Assembly (NCBI RefSeq): GCF_014651075.1
Contig: NZ_BMWE01000014.1
Span: 62,001 to 126,000 of the forward strand
DNA from: Streptomyces djakartensis
Lineage (GTDB): Bacteria > Actinomycetota > Actinomycetes > Streptomycetales > Streptomycetaceae
DNA length: 64,000 nucleotides
Reading direction: 5' to 3'
Position 1 is the stretch's first letter, and each line of letters starts with the position of its first letter. Shown one piece after another: positions 55,773-63,322 of the stretch. A program made the position numbers and the translations under genes. Below the pieces are notes generated by a model. That model saw nothing but the letters and a program-made list of their open reading frames with translations. It did no database searches and had not been told where the DNA came from.

Positions 55773-56687
55773 TCACGGATAGCGCTGCTCCATCGTCGTC
55801 CGCAGCAGCTCCAGCGAGTCACGCGGCTTGAGCGCCTCATCCGCGAGCCGGTCCAGCGCGATCCGGTACTCCTCCGTCTCGTCACGGTCCTCGAGGAAGT
55901 TCGCGCTCCTGATGTGCTCGAGGTAGACCACGTCTGGAAGGTCGAGGCCGCCGAAGCGCAGATACGTGACCGGAATGGCCGGCGCCGAGGCGTTCGTGAC
56001 GTTCAACGGCACGATCTGCAGGGTCACGTTGGGGCGCTCGGCCATTACGGCGAGGTGCGCGAGCTGTTCGCGCATCACCTCGGCACCGCCCAGGACCCGC
56101 AGCAGCACCGACTCGTCGATGATCGCCCACAGCTGCGGTGCCTCCGGCCGCGACAGCAACCGCGCCCGCTGTTCGCGGAGTTCGACGCGCCGCTGCACCT
56201 CACCGGCAGGAGCGTTGGGCAGGCCGCGCTCCACCACCGCCCTGGTGTAGGCGGGTGTCTGCAACAGGCCGGGCACGTACTGGATCTCGAAGGTACGGAT
56301 GGTGGCGGCGGCCTCCTGCAGGCCGACCAGACGGTCGAACCACTCGGGCATCAGCCGCTTGTCGTAGCGCTGCCACCAGCCCGGCTCACCGGCGCACCGC
56401 AGCAGCTTGAGCAAGACCGAGGACTCGTAGTCGTCGGTGCCGTACAGCCGCAGCAACGCCCGGACGTCGTTCTCCGTCGGTGGGCGGCGGCCTTTGCCCG
56501 ACTCGATGCGGGACAGTTTCGCGGCACTGAAGCCGACAGCGCGCGCCGCCTGGTCCTGGGCGAGACCGGCGTCCTCGCGGAAGCCCGCGAGCTGCACACC
56601 GACCAGCATCTTCAGCAGAGTCGGCGCCGGCTCGGGTCTGTCCAGATAGGGTTCCAGACGGGAGATGCGATGCGACGCGGCGGACAT
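55773..56687 (-). CDS. XRE-family regulator with DUF5753
   Basis: 304 aa from ATG 56687 (GGGAG upstream). N-terminal helix-turn-helix (VQLAGFREDAGLAQDQAARA; VGFSAAKLSRIESGKGRRPP), then the DUF5753 domain with WWQRYDKRLMPEWFDRLVGL, IRTFEIQYVPGLLQTPAYTR and LQIVPLNV plus FGGLDLPDVVYLEHIRSANF. This type, typical of Streptomyces with dozens of paralogues (BldB/WhiJ-like systems), pairs with a small DUF397 protein; here that partner is the next gene upstream on the same strand. It would bind DNA with DUF397 modulating it. Confidence 0.93.
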   Translation of the reverse strand: MSAASHRISRLEPYLDRPEPAPTLLKMLVGVQLAGFREDAGLAQDQAARAVGFSAAKLSRIESGKGRRPPTENDVRALLRLYGTDDYESSVLLKLLRCAGEPGWWQRYDKRLMPEWFDRLVGLQEAAATIRTFEIQYVPGLLQTPAYTRAVVERGLPNAPAGEVQRRVELREQRARLLSRPEAPQLWAIIDESVLLRVLGGAEVMREQLAHLAVMAERPNVTLQIVPLNVTNASAPAIPVTYLRFGGLDLPDVVYLEHIRSANFLEDRDETEEYRIALDRLADEALKPRDSLELLRTTMEQRYP

Positions 56688-56813
56688 CCTGGCTCCCAGC
56701 AGACCGACACAAGGGCGACTTACACTATCGCACCCTGCCGGACTCCGCCGCATTCAGTCCCGCAGTGGCCGTCCGGAATTGGGCAGTTGAGCTCCACTTC
56801 ACCGCACCTCACG

Positions 56814-57044
56814 TCACACCAGATGGTCGAACTCGCCATCCTTCGCCCCGGCCAGGAACGCGGCCACCTCCGCCTCCGTGTAGACGAGCGCGGGCCCGTC
56901 GGGGTCACGGGAGTTGCGCATGGCGATCCCCCCGCCGGCGAGGGTGGCCACTTCGACGCAGTTGCCTTCGGCGTTGCTGCGCCGGCTCTTGATCCAGCAG
57001 GCGTCCAGCGAGCTTGCCTGCACTCCGTTCCGCACTCGTGGCAC
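56814..57044 (-). CDS. DUF397 small protein, partner of the XRE regulator
   Basis: 76 aa from GTG 57044, which has AAGGAG 6 nt upstream; the frame continues upstream but without a ribosome site. The DUF397 signature is complete: WIKSRRSNAEGNCVEVATLA, then AMRNSRDPDGPALVYTEAEV and AAFLAGAKDGEFDHLV. In Streptomyces these small proteins are encoded beside WhiJ-like XRE regulators and influence development and antibiotic production. Divergent from the ATPase gene, completing the common trio. Confidence 0.93.
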   Translation of the reverse strand: MPRVRNGVQASSLDACWIKSRRSNAEGNCVEVATLAGGGIAMRNSRDPDGPALVYTEAEVAAFLAGAKDGEFDHLV

Positions 57045-57209
57045 CGCAGTCTCCTTGTTGTTCTCGTTCCCCGGCTCGCGTACCCCCGACGGCTGGCTTC
57101 TCACGCAATTTCTCGTGCAATTGCACGCGGGGGCCGTCAGCGTGGATAATAGCCGCGGCGTCAACCCCCGGGCGGGCGCCGAGTCCTGACGTCGCATCGG
57201 GGAGATGCC

Positions 57210-57779
57210 GTGTCATCAGCCGCGCAGCACGTGCTCAGGCCGCCGAGTGAGGTCGCGGCGCTCGCGGTCGCACCCGGCCCGAGCGACGAACTCGCTTCCG
57301 GACCATGGGCCTCGATGGCGTCCGGGCCCCCACCGTCGATGCCGCGGACGCTGCCGCAGTTCTCGGGTGTCCTGGCCGCATCGGCCGCCCTGCGCGTCGA
57401 GTGCAGCCGGGAGGGATTCACGCGAGTGCGGTCCTTCACCCGCGACACACTGCACGACTGGTCGCTCGACCACCGCTGTGACGACACCGCTCTCGTCGTC
57501 ACCGAGCTCACCGCCAACGCCGCCACGCACGCGGCGCCGGGGGAGGCGGGCGTACCGGAGATCCTGCTCGGATTCCTCCTGGACCCCACCCATGTGCTGG
57601 TCACCGTCTCCGACCCCGACGACCACCCGCCCGTCTACGCATCCGCGGACTCCGGCCTGGAGGAACACGGCCGGGGCCTGCGCATCGTCGACACCCTCGC
57701 CGAGGAATGGGGCTGGGTCCTCCGCTCCCCGGCGGGCAAGACGGTCTGGGCCAGGTTGCCGGCCTGTCCACCCATCTGA
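57210..57779 (+). CDS. RsbW-like ATP-binding protein (HATPase_c_2)
   Basis: 189 aa from GTG 57210 with GGGGAG 5 nt before it. After a disordered 50-residue N-terminus the GHKL fold appears: FTRDTLHDWSLDHRCDDTAL, N-box VVTELTANAATHA, G1-like VSDPDDHPP and G2 EEHGRGLRIVDTLAEEWG. Resembles the anti-sigma/switch kinases RsbW and SpoIIAB; in this gene trio the ATPase may act on the XRE/DUF397 pair or on a STAS protein. No sigma factor gene adjoins it. The next gene starts 28 nt on. Confidence 0.9.
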   Translation: MSSAAQHVLRPPSEVAALAVAPGPSDELASGPWASMASGPPPSMPRTLPQFSGVLAASAALRVECSREGFTRVRSFTRDTLHDWSLDHRCDDTALVVTELTANAATHAAPGEAGVPEILLGFLLDPTHVLVTVSDPDDHPPVYASADSGLEEHGRGLRIVDTLAEEWGWVLRSPAGKTVWARLPACPPI

Positions 57780-57807
57780 CACGACTGCCGCGGAAAGGCC
57801 CCTCGCC

Positions 57808-58359
57808 ATGCGCAGCGCTTCGACGGAAAACCCGAGCAGCGAGCGCCCACAGCGCCCCGACGCCCCGAGCGGGGTGGCAAGGAACACGCCGCTCACCGCT
57901 CTGGACCGCGTGCCCTGGAGTGACATCCAGGACTCCACGGGTTCGGCGGCGGCCATTCCGCTCCTGCTCAACGGCATCGCCTGGGGCGACGCCGAGACCG
58001 CCCGGTCCGCTCTCGACGACCTGCGGAAACGGATCTGCCAGTTCGGCTTCGTCGTGGAGCAGGCGACGGCCGCCACGGTCCCGTTCCTCTGGGAGCTGGC
58101 GAAGCTGCCACAGGTGACATGCCGGGCCCAGATCATCCGGTTGCTCAAGTGCATCGCCGACGCACGGCAGTGGGAGAGCACCGCCGCGGTCTACCCGAAG
58201 CTTTTGAACCACCGGGAGAACCCGGTGGTGTGGGAGCGCGCGGCGCGCCAGGCGGTGCGTGCGCGGTGCGGTGAGCTCGGGCGGCTGATGTCGGACGGGG
58301 ACACGGAGATCGCCCGGGCAACGTCCGAGCTCGCCCGCTCCCTTGGGTACCTGAAGTGA
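57808..58359 (+). CDS. hypothetical helical-repeat protein
   Basis: 183 aa, ATG behind AAAGG, 28 nt after the ATPase gene and probably co-transcribed. After 30 disordered residues it is all-helical with HEAT-like pairs: IPLLLNGIAWGDAETARSAL, VEQATAATVPFLWELAKLPQ, RAQIIRLLKCIADARQWEST and RAARQAVRARCGELGRLMSD. Similar sequences in actinomycetes occur near immunity or toxin genes and are annotated only as hypothetical. No active site is visible. Confidence 0.72.
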   Translation: MRSASTENPSSERPQRPDAPSGVARNTPLTALDRVPWSDIQDSTGSAAAIPLLLNGIAWGDAETARSALDDLRKRICQFGFVVEQATAATVPFLWELAKLPQVTCRAQIIRLLKCIADARQWESTAAVYPKLLNHRENPVVWERAARQAVRARCGELGRLMSDGDTEIARATSELARSLGYLK

Positions 58360-58435
58360 CGAAACGGTGAGAGCCCGCTGTCACCACGGGAGATGCCCCT
58401 CGCCTCCCGGGGGCCGGGCAGTGTAGACATGGCAC

Positions 58436-61171
58436 ATGGTCCGACTCTTGGGTCGATCCGGGACTCGATCGCCCCAGCGGCCCGGCGCTGCCCCGCCCGG
58501 ACGGCGGCAACGGGAGGCGGGCCCGTCGCGGTGGCATCCGGTGGCGGGGCTGCGTTCGGTGCTGGGCGGGCGCAGTGTCGCCGGACAGGTGTTCCTGCTC
58601 GTCGTGGTGATCGTGCTGCTGCTGGTGGTGGCGGCCGTGGGGGCGCTGGTGCTCCAGGTGCGGCACGACACCACACAGGAGGCCCGCAACCGCTCGCTCG
58701 CCGTGGCGGAGACCTTCGCCAACGCGCCGGGCACGATCGAGGCGCTGGAGAGCCCCGACCCCACGGCGGTCCTCCAGCCGCGTGCCGAGGCCGCCCGTAA
58801 ACAGTCGAAGGTCGACTTCGTCGTCGTCATGAACACCGACGGGATCCGCTACACCCACCCCAAACCGGACCGCATCGGGAAGAAGTTCGTCGGGACGATC
58901 GCGCCCGCGCTGGCCGGCAAGGCGGTGACCGAGGAGGTCGAGGGCACCATCGGCCGCCTGGTGCAGGCCGTGGTGCCGGTGAAGGCACCGGACGGCCAGG
59001 TCGTCGGCCTGGTGTCGGCGGGGATGACGACGAAGAACGTCGGCGGCACCGCCGACCGCCAGCTGCCGCTCGTGCTGTCGGCCGCCGCGGTGGCGCTCGC
59101 CCTGGCGACGGCGGGCGCCGCGCTGGTGAGCAGGCGGCTGCTGCGCCAGACCCATGGGCTGGGGCCGCACGAGATGACCCGGATGTACGAACATCACGAC
59201 GCGGTGCTGCACGCCGTGCGCGAGGGCGTGCTCATCGTCGACGACGAGGGCACCCTGCTGCTCGCCAACGACGAGGCGCACCGCCTGCTCGGGCTGCCGG
59301 CCGACGCCGAGGGCCGGCCCGTCCGCGGTCTGGGTCTGGACCCGGGTATCGCCGGCCTGCTGGCCTCCGGGCGCGTCGCCACGGACGAGGTGCACCTGGT
59401 CGGGGACCGGCTGCTGGCCGTCAACCAGCGCACCACGGACCGTGCGGGGGTGCCGCCCGGCAGTGTCGCCACCCTGCGCGACTCGACGGAACTGCGCGCG
59501 CTGTCCGGCCGGGCGGAGACGGCGCGGGAACGGCTCAACATGCTGTACGACGCCGGGGTGGGCATCGGGACGAGCCTCGACGTGACGCGTACGGCCGAGG
59601 AGCTGACCGAGCTGGCCGTGCCCCGGTTCGCCGACTTCGTCACCGTGGACCTGTTCGACGCGGTGCTGGGCGGCGGTCAGCCGGACGCCGCGGCCAGGCT
59701 GAGCCGCACGGCGCTGGGCGGCATCCGCAAGGACGCCCCGCTCTACCCCGTCGGCGAGCGCATCCGGTTCGTCGGGTCATCCCCGCAGGGCCGCAGCCTC
59801 GCCACCGGCCGGCCCCTGCTGGAACCCAGGCTGGGCGAGGCCCCCGGCTGGCGGGCTCAGGACCTCGAACGCTCCGCGCAGGTCGTGGAGTACGGCATCC
59901 ACTCCCTGATCACGGTGCCACTGCGCGCCGGCACCCTGGTGCTGGGCGTGGTCAGCTTCTGGCGCTGCGAGAAGCCGGAGCCCTTCGACGAGGACGAGCT
60001 GGCCCTGGCGGAGGAACTGGTGGCGCGGGCCGCCGTCTCCATCGACAACGCACGCCGCTACACCCGCGAGCACAGCATGGCGGTGACCCTCCAGCGCAGC
60101 CTGCTCCCCCGCAGCCTGCCCGAGCAGGGGGCGCTGGAGATCGCCTACCGCTACCTGCCCGCGCAGGCCGGGGTGGGCGGCGACTGGTTCGACGTGCTCC
60201 CGCTCTCGGGAACACGGGTCGCGCTCGTGGTCGGGGACGTCGTCGGTCATGGGCTGCACGCCGCGGCCACCATGGGGCGGCTGCGCACCGCCGTGCACAA
60301 CTTCTCCTCGCTCGACCTCCCGCCCGACGAGCTGATCAGCCTGCTGGACGAGCTGGTCGGCCGCATCGACCAGGACGAGACGGAGGTGGAGGGCAGCGCC
60401 CCGGTCACCGGCGCGACCTGCCTGTACGCCGTCTACGACCCGGTCTCCCGGCGGTGCACCGTCGCACGGGCCGGGCATCCCCCGCCGGCCCTGATCCATC
60501 CCGACGGCGGCGTCGAGTTCCCGGACGTGCCCGCCGGTCCCCCGCTCGGGCTCGGCGGACTGCCGTTCGAGACGGCCGAACTGGAGCTGCCGGAGGGCAG
60601 CCGGCTCGTCCTCTACACCGACGGGCTGGTCGAGGACCGCGAGCGGGACATCGACGTCGGGCTGGAGATGCTGAGAGAAGCGCTGAGCCGGGCCGGCGAG
60701 TCCCCCGAGGACACCTGCCGGGAGGTGCTCGACTCCCAGCTCACGGCACGCTCCAGCGACGACATCGCCCTGCTCGTCGCGCGTACCCGGGCGCTCGCCT
60801 CCGACCAGGTCGCCGAATGGCCGGTACCGGCCGACCCGGCGGCCGTGGGCGAGGTGCGGGCGGCGGTCACCCGGCAGCTGTCCGAGTGGGGCCTGGACGA
60901 GCTGACCTTCACCACCGAGCTCATCCTGAGCGAGCTGGTCACCAACGCGCTCCGGTACGGCGGCGGCCCCATTCACGTGCGGGTGCTGCGCGAGAGGAAC
61001 CTGATCTGCGAGGTGTTCGACAGCAGCAGCACGTCGCCGCACCTGCGGTACGCGACGATGAACGACGAGGGCGGCCGCGGGCTCTTCCTCGTCGCGCAGC
61101 TCGCCGAGCGGTGGGGGACGCGGTACCTGCCGGCGGGGAAGGTCATCTGGGCGGAGCAGCCATTGCCGTGA
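58436..61171 (+). CDS. membrane SpoIIE phosphatase with CitA-like sensor, PAS, GAF and ATPase domains
   Basis: 911 aa. Two membrane helices (about 50-73 and 205-230) flank an extracellular CitA/DcuS-type sensor domain (VDFVVVMNTDGIRYTHPKPD, IGKKFVG, GRLVQAVVPVKAPDGQVVGL). The cytoplasmic part has PAS (VLHAVREGVLIVDDEGTLLL), GAF (about 365-540), SpoIIE/PP2C (VGGDWFDVLPLSGTRVALVV GDVVGHG; VARAGHPPPALIHPDG; LYTDGLVEDRERDIDVG; SSDDIALLVAR) and a C-terminal RsbW-like ATPase (ELILSELVTNALRYGGG; GGRGLFLVAQLAERWG). It thus joins a carboxylate-type sensor to both phosphatase and kinase halves of a partner-switch. The ATG at 58436 is used; an ATG at 58429 is out of frame. Confidence 0.92.
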   Translation: MVRLLGRSGTRSPQRPGAAPPGRRQREAGPSRWHPVAGLRSVLGGRSVAGQVFLLVVVIVLLLVVAAVGALVLQVRHDTTQEARNRSLAVAETFANAPGTIEALESPDPTAVLQPRAEAARKQSKVDFVVVMNTDGIRYTHPKPDRIGKKFVGTIAPALAGKAVTEEVEGTIGRLVQAVVPVKAPDGQVVGLVSAGMTTKNVGGTADRQLPLVLSAAAVALALATAGAALVSRRLLRQTHGLGPHEMTRMYEHHDAVLHAVREGVLIVDDEGTLLLANDEAHRLLGLPADAEGRPVRGLGLDPGIAGLLASGRVATDEVHLVGDRLLAVNQRTTDRAGVPPGSVATLRDSTELRALSGRAETARERLNMLYDAGVGIGTSLDVTRTAEELTELAVPRFADFVTVDLFDAVLGGGQPDAAARLSRTALGGIRKDAPLYPVGERIRFVGSSPQGRSLATGRPLLEPRLGEAPGWRAQDLERSAQVVEYGIHSLITVPLRAGTLVLGVVSFWRCEKPEPFDEDELALAEELVARAAVSIDNARRYTREHSMAVTLQRSLLPRSLPEQGALEIAYRYLPAQAGVGGDWFDVLPLSGTRVALVVGDVVGHGLHAAATMGRLRTAVHNFSSLDLPPDELISLLDELVGRIDQDETEVEGSAPVTGATCLYAVYDPVSRRCTVARAGHPPPALIHPDGGVEFPDVPAGPPLGLGGLPFETAELELPEGSRLVLYTDGLVEDRERDIDVGLEMLREALSRAGESPEDTCREVLDSQLTARSSDDIALLVARTRALASDQVAEWPVPADPAAVGEVRAAVTRQLSEWGLDELTFTTELILSELVTNALRYGGGPIHVRVLRERNLICEVFDSSSTSPHLRYATMNDEGGRGLFLVAQLAERWGTRYLPAGKVIWAEQPLP

Positions 61172-61174
61172 GCG

Positions 61175-61203
61175 GCTCATAAAGTCGCCTTATGAGCTCA
61201 TAG
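61175..61203. promoter_or_regulatory. triple CTCATA half-site array upstream of the ferredoxin reductase gene
   Basis: GCTCATAA (61175-61182) and TTATGAGC (61190-61197) form an 8-bp inverted repeat with a 7-nt spacer, and a third half-site CTCATAG (61197-61203) makes TATGAGCTCATA a perfect palindrome. Very AT-rich for this DNA. Probable operator of an unidentified regulator, or less likely a weak terminator of the phosphatase gene. Confidence 0.55.
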
Positions 61204-61222
61204 ACCGGACCCGCATACCGAC

Positions 61223-61252
61223 TTAGGCATGCCTTAGCTTAGGCTTCACGGC
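61223..61252. promoter_or_regulatory. iron-box-like repeats
   Basis: TTAGGCATGCCTTA (61223-61236), with a perfect AGGCATGCCT core, and TTAGCTTAGGCT (61234-61245), which matches 11 of 12 bases of the TTAGGTTAGGCT half of the DmdR/IdeR iron box. It lies 36 bp before the ferredoxin reductase start. Confidence 0.45.
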
Positions 61253-61287
61253 GAGATCGCTTGTCGCCGTTCGAAGGGAACCTGACC

Positions 61288-62652
61288 ATGCCCCGCCCCC
61301 TGCGGGTAGCCATCGTCGGATCCGGCCCCGCCGGGATCTACGCCGCCGACGCCCTGCTCAAGTCCGAGGTGGCCACCGAACCCGGCGTGTCCATCGACAT
61401 CTTCGAGCGCATGCCGGCGCCGTTCGGCCTGATCCGTTACGGCGTCGCCCCCGACCACCCGCGGATCAAGGGCATCATCACGGCCCTCCACCAGGTCCTC
61501 GACAAGCCGCAGATCCGGCTCTTCGGCAACGTGGACTACGGCACCGACATCGGCCTGGACGACCTGCGCGCGTTCTACGACGGCGTCATCTTCGCCACCG
61601 GCGCGATGGCCGACCGCGCGCTGTCCCTCCCGGGCATCGACCTCGACGGCTCGTACGGCGCCGCCGACTTCGTGTCCTGGTACGACGGCCACCCGGACGT
61701 GCCGCGCACCTGGCCGCTGGAGGCGGAGAAGGTCGCCGTGCTCGGCGTCGGCAACGTCGCGCTCGACATCGCGCGGGTGCTGGCCAAGACGGCGGACGAG
61801 CTGCTGCCGACGGAGATCCCGCCGAACGTCTACGAGGGTCTGAAGACCAACCGGGCCAAGGAAATCCACGTGTTCGGCCGCCGGGGCCCCGCCCAGGCGA
61901 AGTTCAGCCCGATGGAGCTGCGGGAGCTGGACCACTCCCCCAACATCGAGGTCATCGTCGACCCCGAGGACATCGACTACGACGAGGGCTCGATCGCGAC
62001 CCGGCGCGGCAACAAGCAGGCCGACATGGTCGCCAAGACCCTGGAGAACTGGGCGATCCGCGACACCGGCGACCGGCCGCACAAGCTCTTCCTGCACTTC
62101 TTCGAGTCCCCGGTCGAGATCCTCGGTGAGGACGGCAAGGTCGTCGGGCTGCGCACCGAGCGCACGGAACTCGACGGCACGGGCAACGTCAAGGGCACGA
62201 GCACGTTCAAGACCTGGGACGTCACGGCGGTCTACCGGGCCGTCGGCTATCTGTCCGACAAACTCCCCAAGCTGCCCTGGGACATCGACTCGGGGACGGT
62301 CCCGGACGAGGGCGGCCGGGTCGTGCAGGAGTCCGGCGAGCACCTGCAGTCCACATACGTCACCGGCTGGATCCGGCGCGGGCCCGTGGGCCTCATCGGG
62401 CACACCAAGGGCGACGCGAACGAGACGGTCGCGAACCTGCTGGACGACTACGCGAACGGCCGGCTGCACACGCCCGCCTCTCCCGCGCCCGAGGCCGTGG
62501 ACGCGTTCCTCGCCGAGCGCGACGTCCGCTTCACCACCTGGGACGGCTGGTACCGGCTGGACGCCGCCGAGAAGGCGCTGGGTGAGCCCGAGGGGCGCGA
62601 GCGCGTGAAGATCGTCGAGCGTGAGGACATGCTGCGGGCGAGCGGCGCCTGA
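61288..62652 (+). CDS. ferredoxin/adrenodoxin-type NADP+ reductase (FprA-like)
   Basis: 454 aa from ATG 61288 with GAAGGGAA 7 nt upstream. FAD and NADP-binding Rossmann folds: VAIVGSGPAGIYAADALLKS at the N-terminus, IFERMPAPFGLIRYGVAPDH (the adrenodoxin-reductase signature) and VAVLGVGNVALDIARVLAKT for NADP, followed by VFGRRGPAQAKFSPMEL and the C-terminal TGWIRRGPVGLIGHTKGDAN with the conserved GTxK-type loop. It moves electrons from NADPH to ferredoxin, feeding P450s or Fe-S assembly. Promoter repeats suggest iron- or redox-linked control. Terminated by a hairpin just downstream. Confidence 0.95.
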   Translation: MPRPLRVAIVGSGPAGIYAADALLKSEVATEPGVSIDIFERMPAPFGLIRYGVAPDHPRIKGIITALHQVLDKPQIRLFGNVDYGTDIGLDDLRAFYDGVIFATGAMADRALSLPGIDLDGSYGAADFVSWYDGHPDVPRTWPLEAEKVAVLGVGNVALDIARVLAKTADELLPTEIPPNVYEGLKTNRAKEIHVFGRRGPAQAKFSPMELRELDHSPNIEVIVDPEDIDYDEGSIATRRGNKQADMVAKTLENWAIRDTGDRPHKLFLHFFESPVEILGEDGKVVGLRTERTELDGTGNVKGTSTFKTWDVTAVYRAVGYLSDKLPKLPWDIDSGTVPDEGGRVVQESGEHLQSTYVTGWIRRGPVGLIGHTKGDANETVANLLDDYANGRLHTPASPAPEAVDAFLAERDVRFTTWDGWYRLDAAEKALGEPEGRERVKIVEREDMLRASGA

Positions 62653-62669
62653 CGCTCACGCACCCCCCG

Positions 62670-62704
62670 GGGCGGGTTCGGTGGCAATGTCACCGGGCCC
62701 GCCC
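62670..62704 (+). terminator. terminator of the ferredoxin reductase gene
   Basis: GGGCGGG pairs with CCCGCCC and GGTG with CACC, linked through wobble-capable TTC/GGG, around a GCAATGT loop and followed by TTCT. Confidence 0.8.
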
Positions 62705-62737
62705 TTCTACGTACTTGAAGCGTGTACGATCCGGATG

Positions 62738-62770
62738 CTTCACCGAACCATCACATGACCTTCACAGTAA
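62738..62770. promoter_or_regulatory. PHO-box-like array upstream of the lamin-tail gene
   Basis: Three consecutive 11-nt units, CTTCACCGAAC, CATCACATGAC and CTTCACAGTAA, each with TCAC at positions 3-6 as in PhoP direct-repeat units. Overlapping it, GACCTT-CACAGT-AAGGTC (62757-62774) is a perfect inverted repeat. Confidence 0.45.
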
Positions 62771-62796
62771 GGTCCTGCAAGGGGGGACGAACGTCC

Positions 62797-63291
62797 ATGC
62801 GCATACGCCTTGTCGCCACCACGGCCGTCGCTGCCGGAGCCCTGACCGCCCTGACGGCGGTCCCGGCCCAGGCCGCCGAGTACGACTCCGCTCTGAAGAT
62901 CCGGGGCATCCAGTACAACGCCCCCGGGACCGACTCCAACCGCTGCTCGACGGGGAACACCGACGAGGAGTACCTGACCATCAAGAACTACTCGCGGTCC
63001 ACGACCGTGAACCTCAAGGGTTACGTCGTGAAGGACGCCGCGGGCAACAAGTTCACCTTCACCGCGAACCACACCCTTCAGCCGGGTGACTACGTGAAGC
63101 TGCGCGGCGGCAACGGCTCCGACTCCGACGCCGGCAACGTCGTGTACCGCGACAACTGCAACTTCATGTGGAACAACGACAGGGACACGATCTACGTGTA
63201 CAAGCCGTCCGGCAGCCGTGCCGACGTGCACTCGTACACCGCGAGCGGCTCCGACAGCGACGGCAACGGGTACATCACGTACCACGGCTGA
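62797..63291 (+). CDS. small secreted lamin-tail-domain protein
   Basis: 164 aa from ATG 62797, behind AAGGGGGG. A signal peptide (ATTAVAAGALTALTAVPAQA, cleavage after AQA near 27) precedes a single immunoglobulin-like lamin tail domain: LKIRGIQYNAPGTDSN, EEYLTIKNYSRSTTVNLKGY, NKFTFTANHTLQPGDYVKLR and the final DSDGNGYITYHG. Two cysteines could form one disulfide. Bacterial lamin tail domains are usually appended to secreted nucleases and phosphoesterases as binding modules; this stand-alone copy has no enzyme domain. The upstream repeat array suggests phosphate control. Confidence 0.9.
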   Translation: MRIRLVATTAVAAGALTALTAVPAQAAEYDSALKIRGIQYNAPGTDSNRCSTGNTDEEYLTIKNYSRSTTVNLKGYVVKDAAGNKFTFTANHTLQPGDYVKLRGGNGSDSDAGNVVYRDNCNFMWNNDRDTIYVYKPSGSRADVHSYTASGSDSDGNGYITYHG

Positions 63292-63322
63292 CCTTTTGCC
63301 GCGGCTTCCCCGGCCTCTCCCG

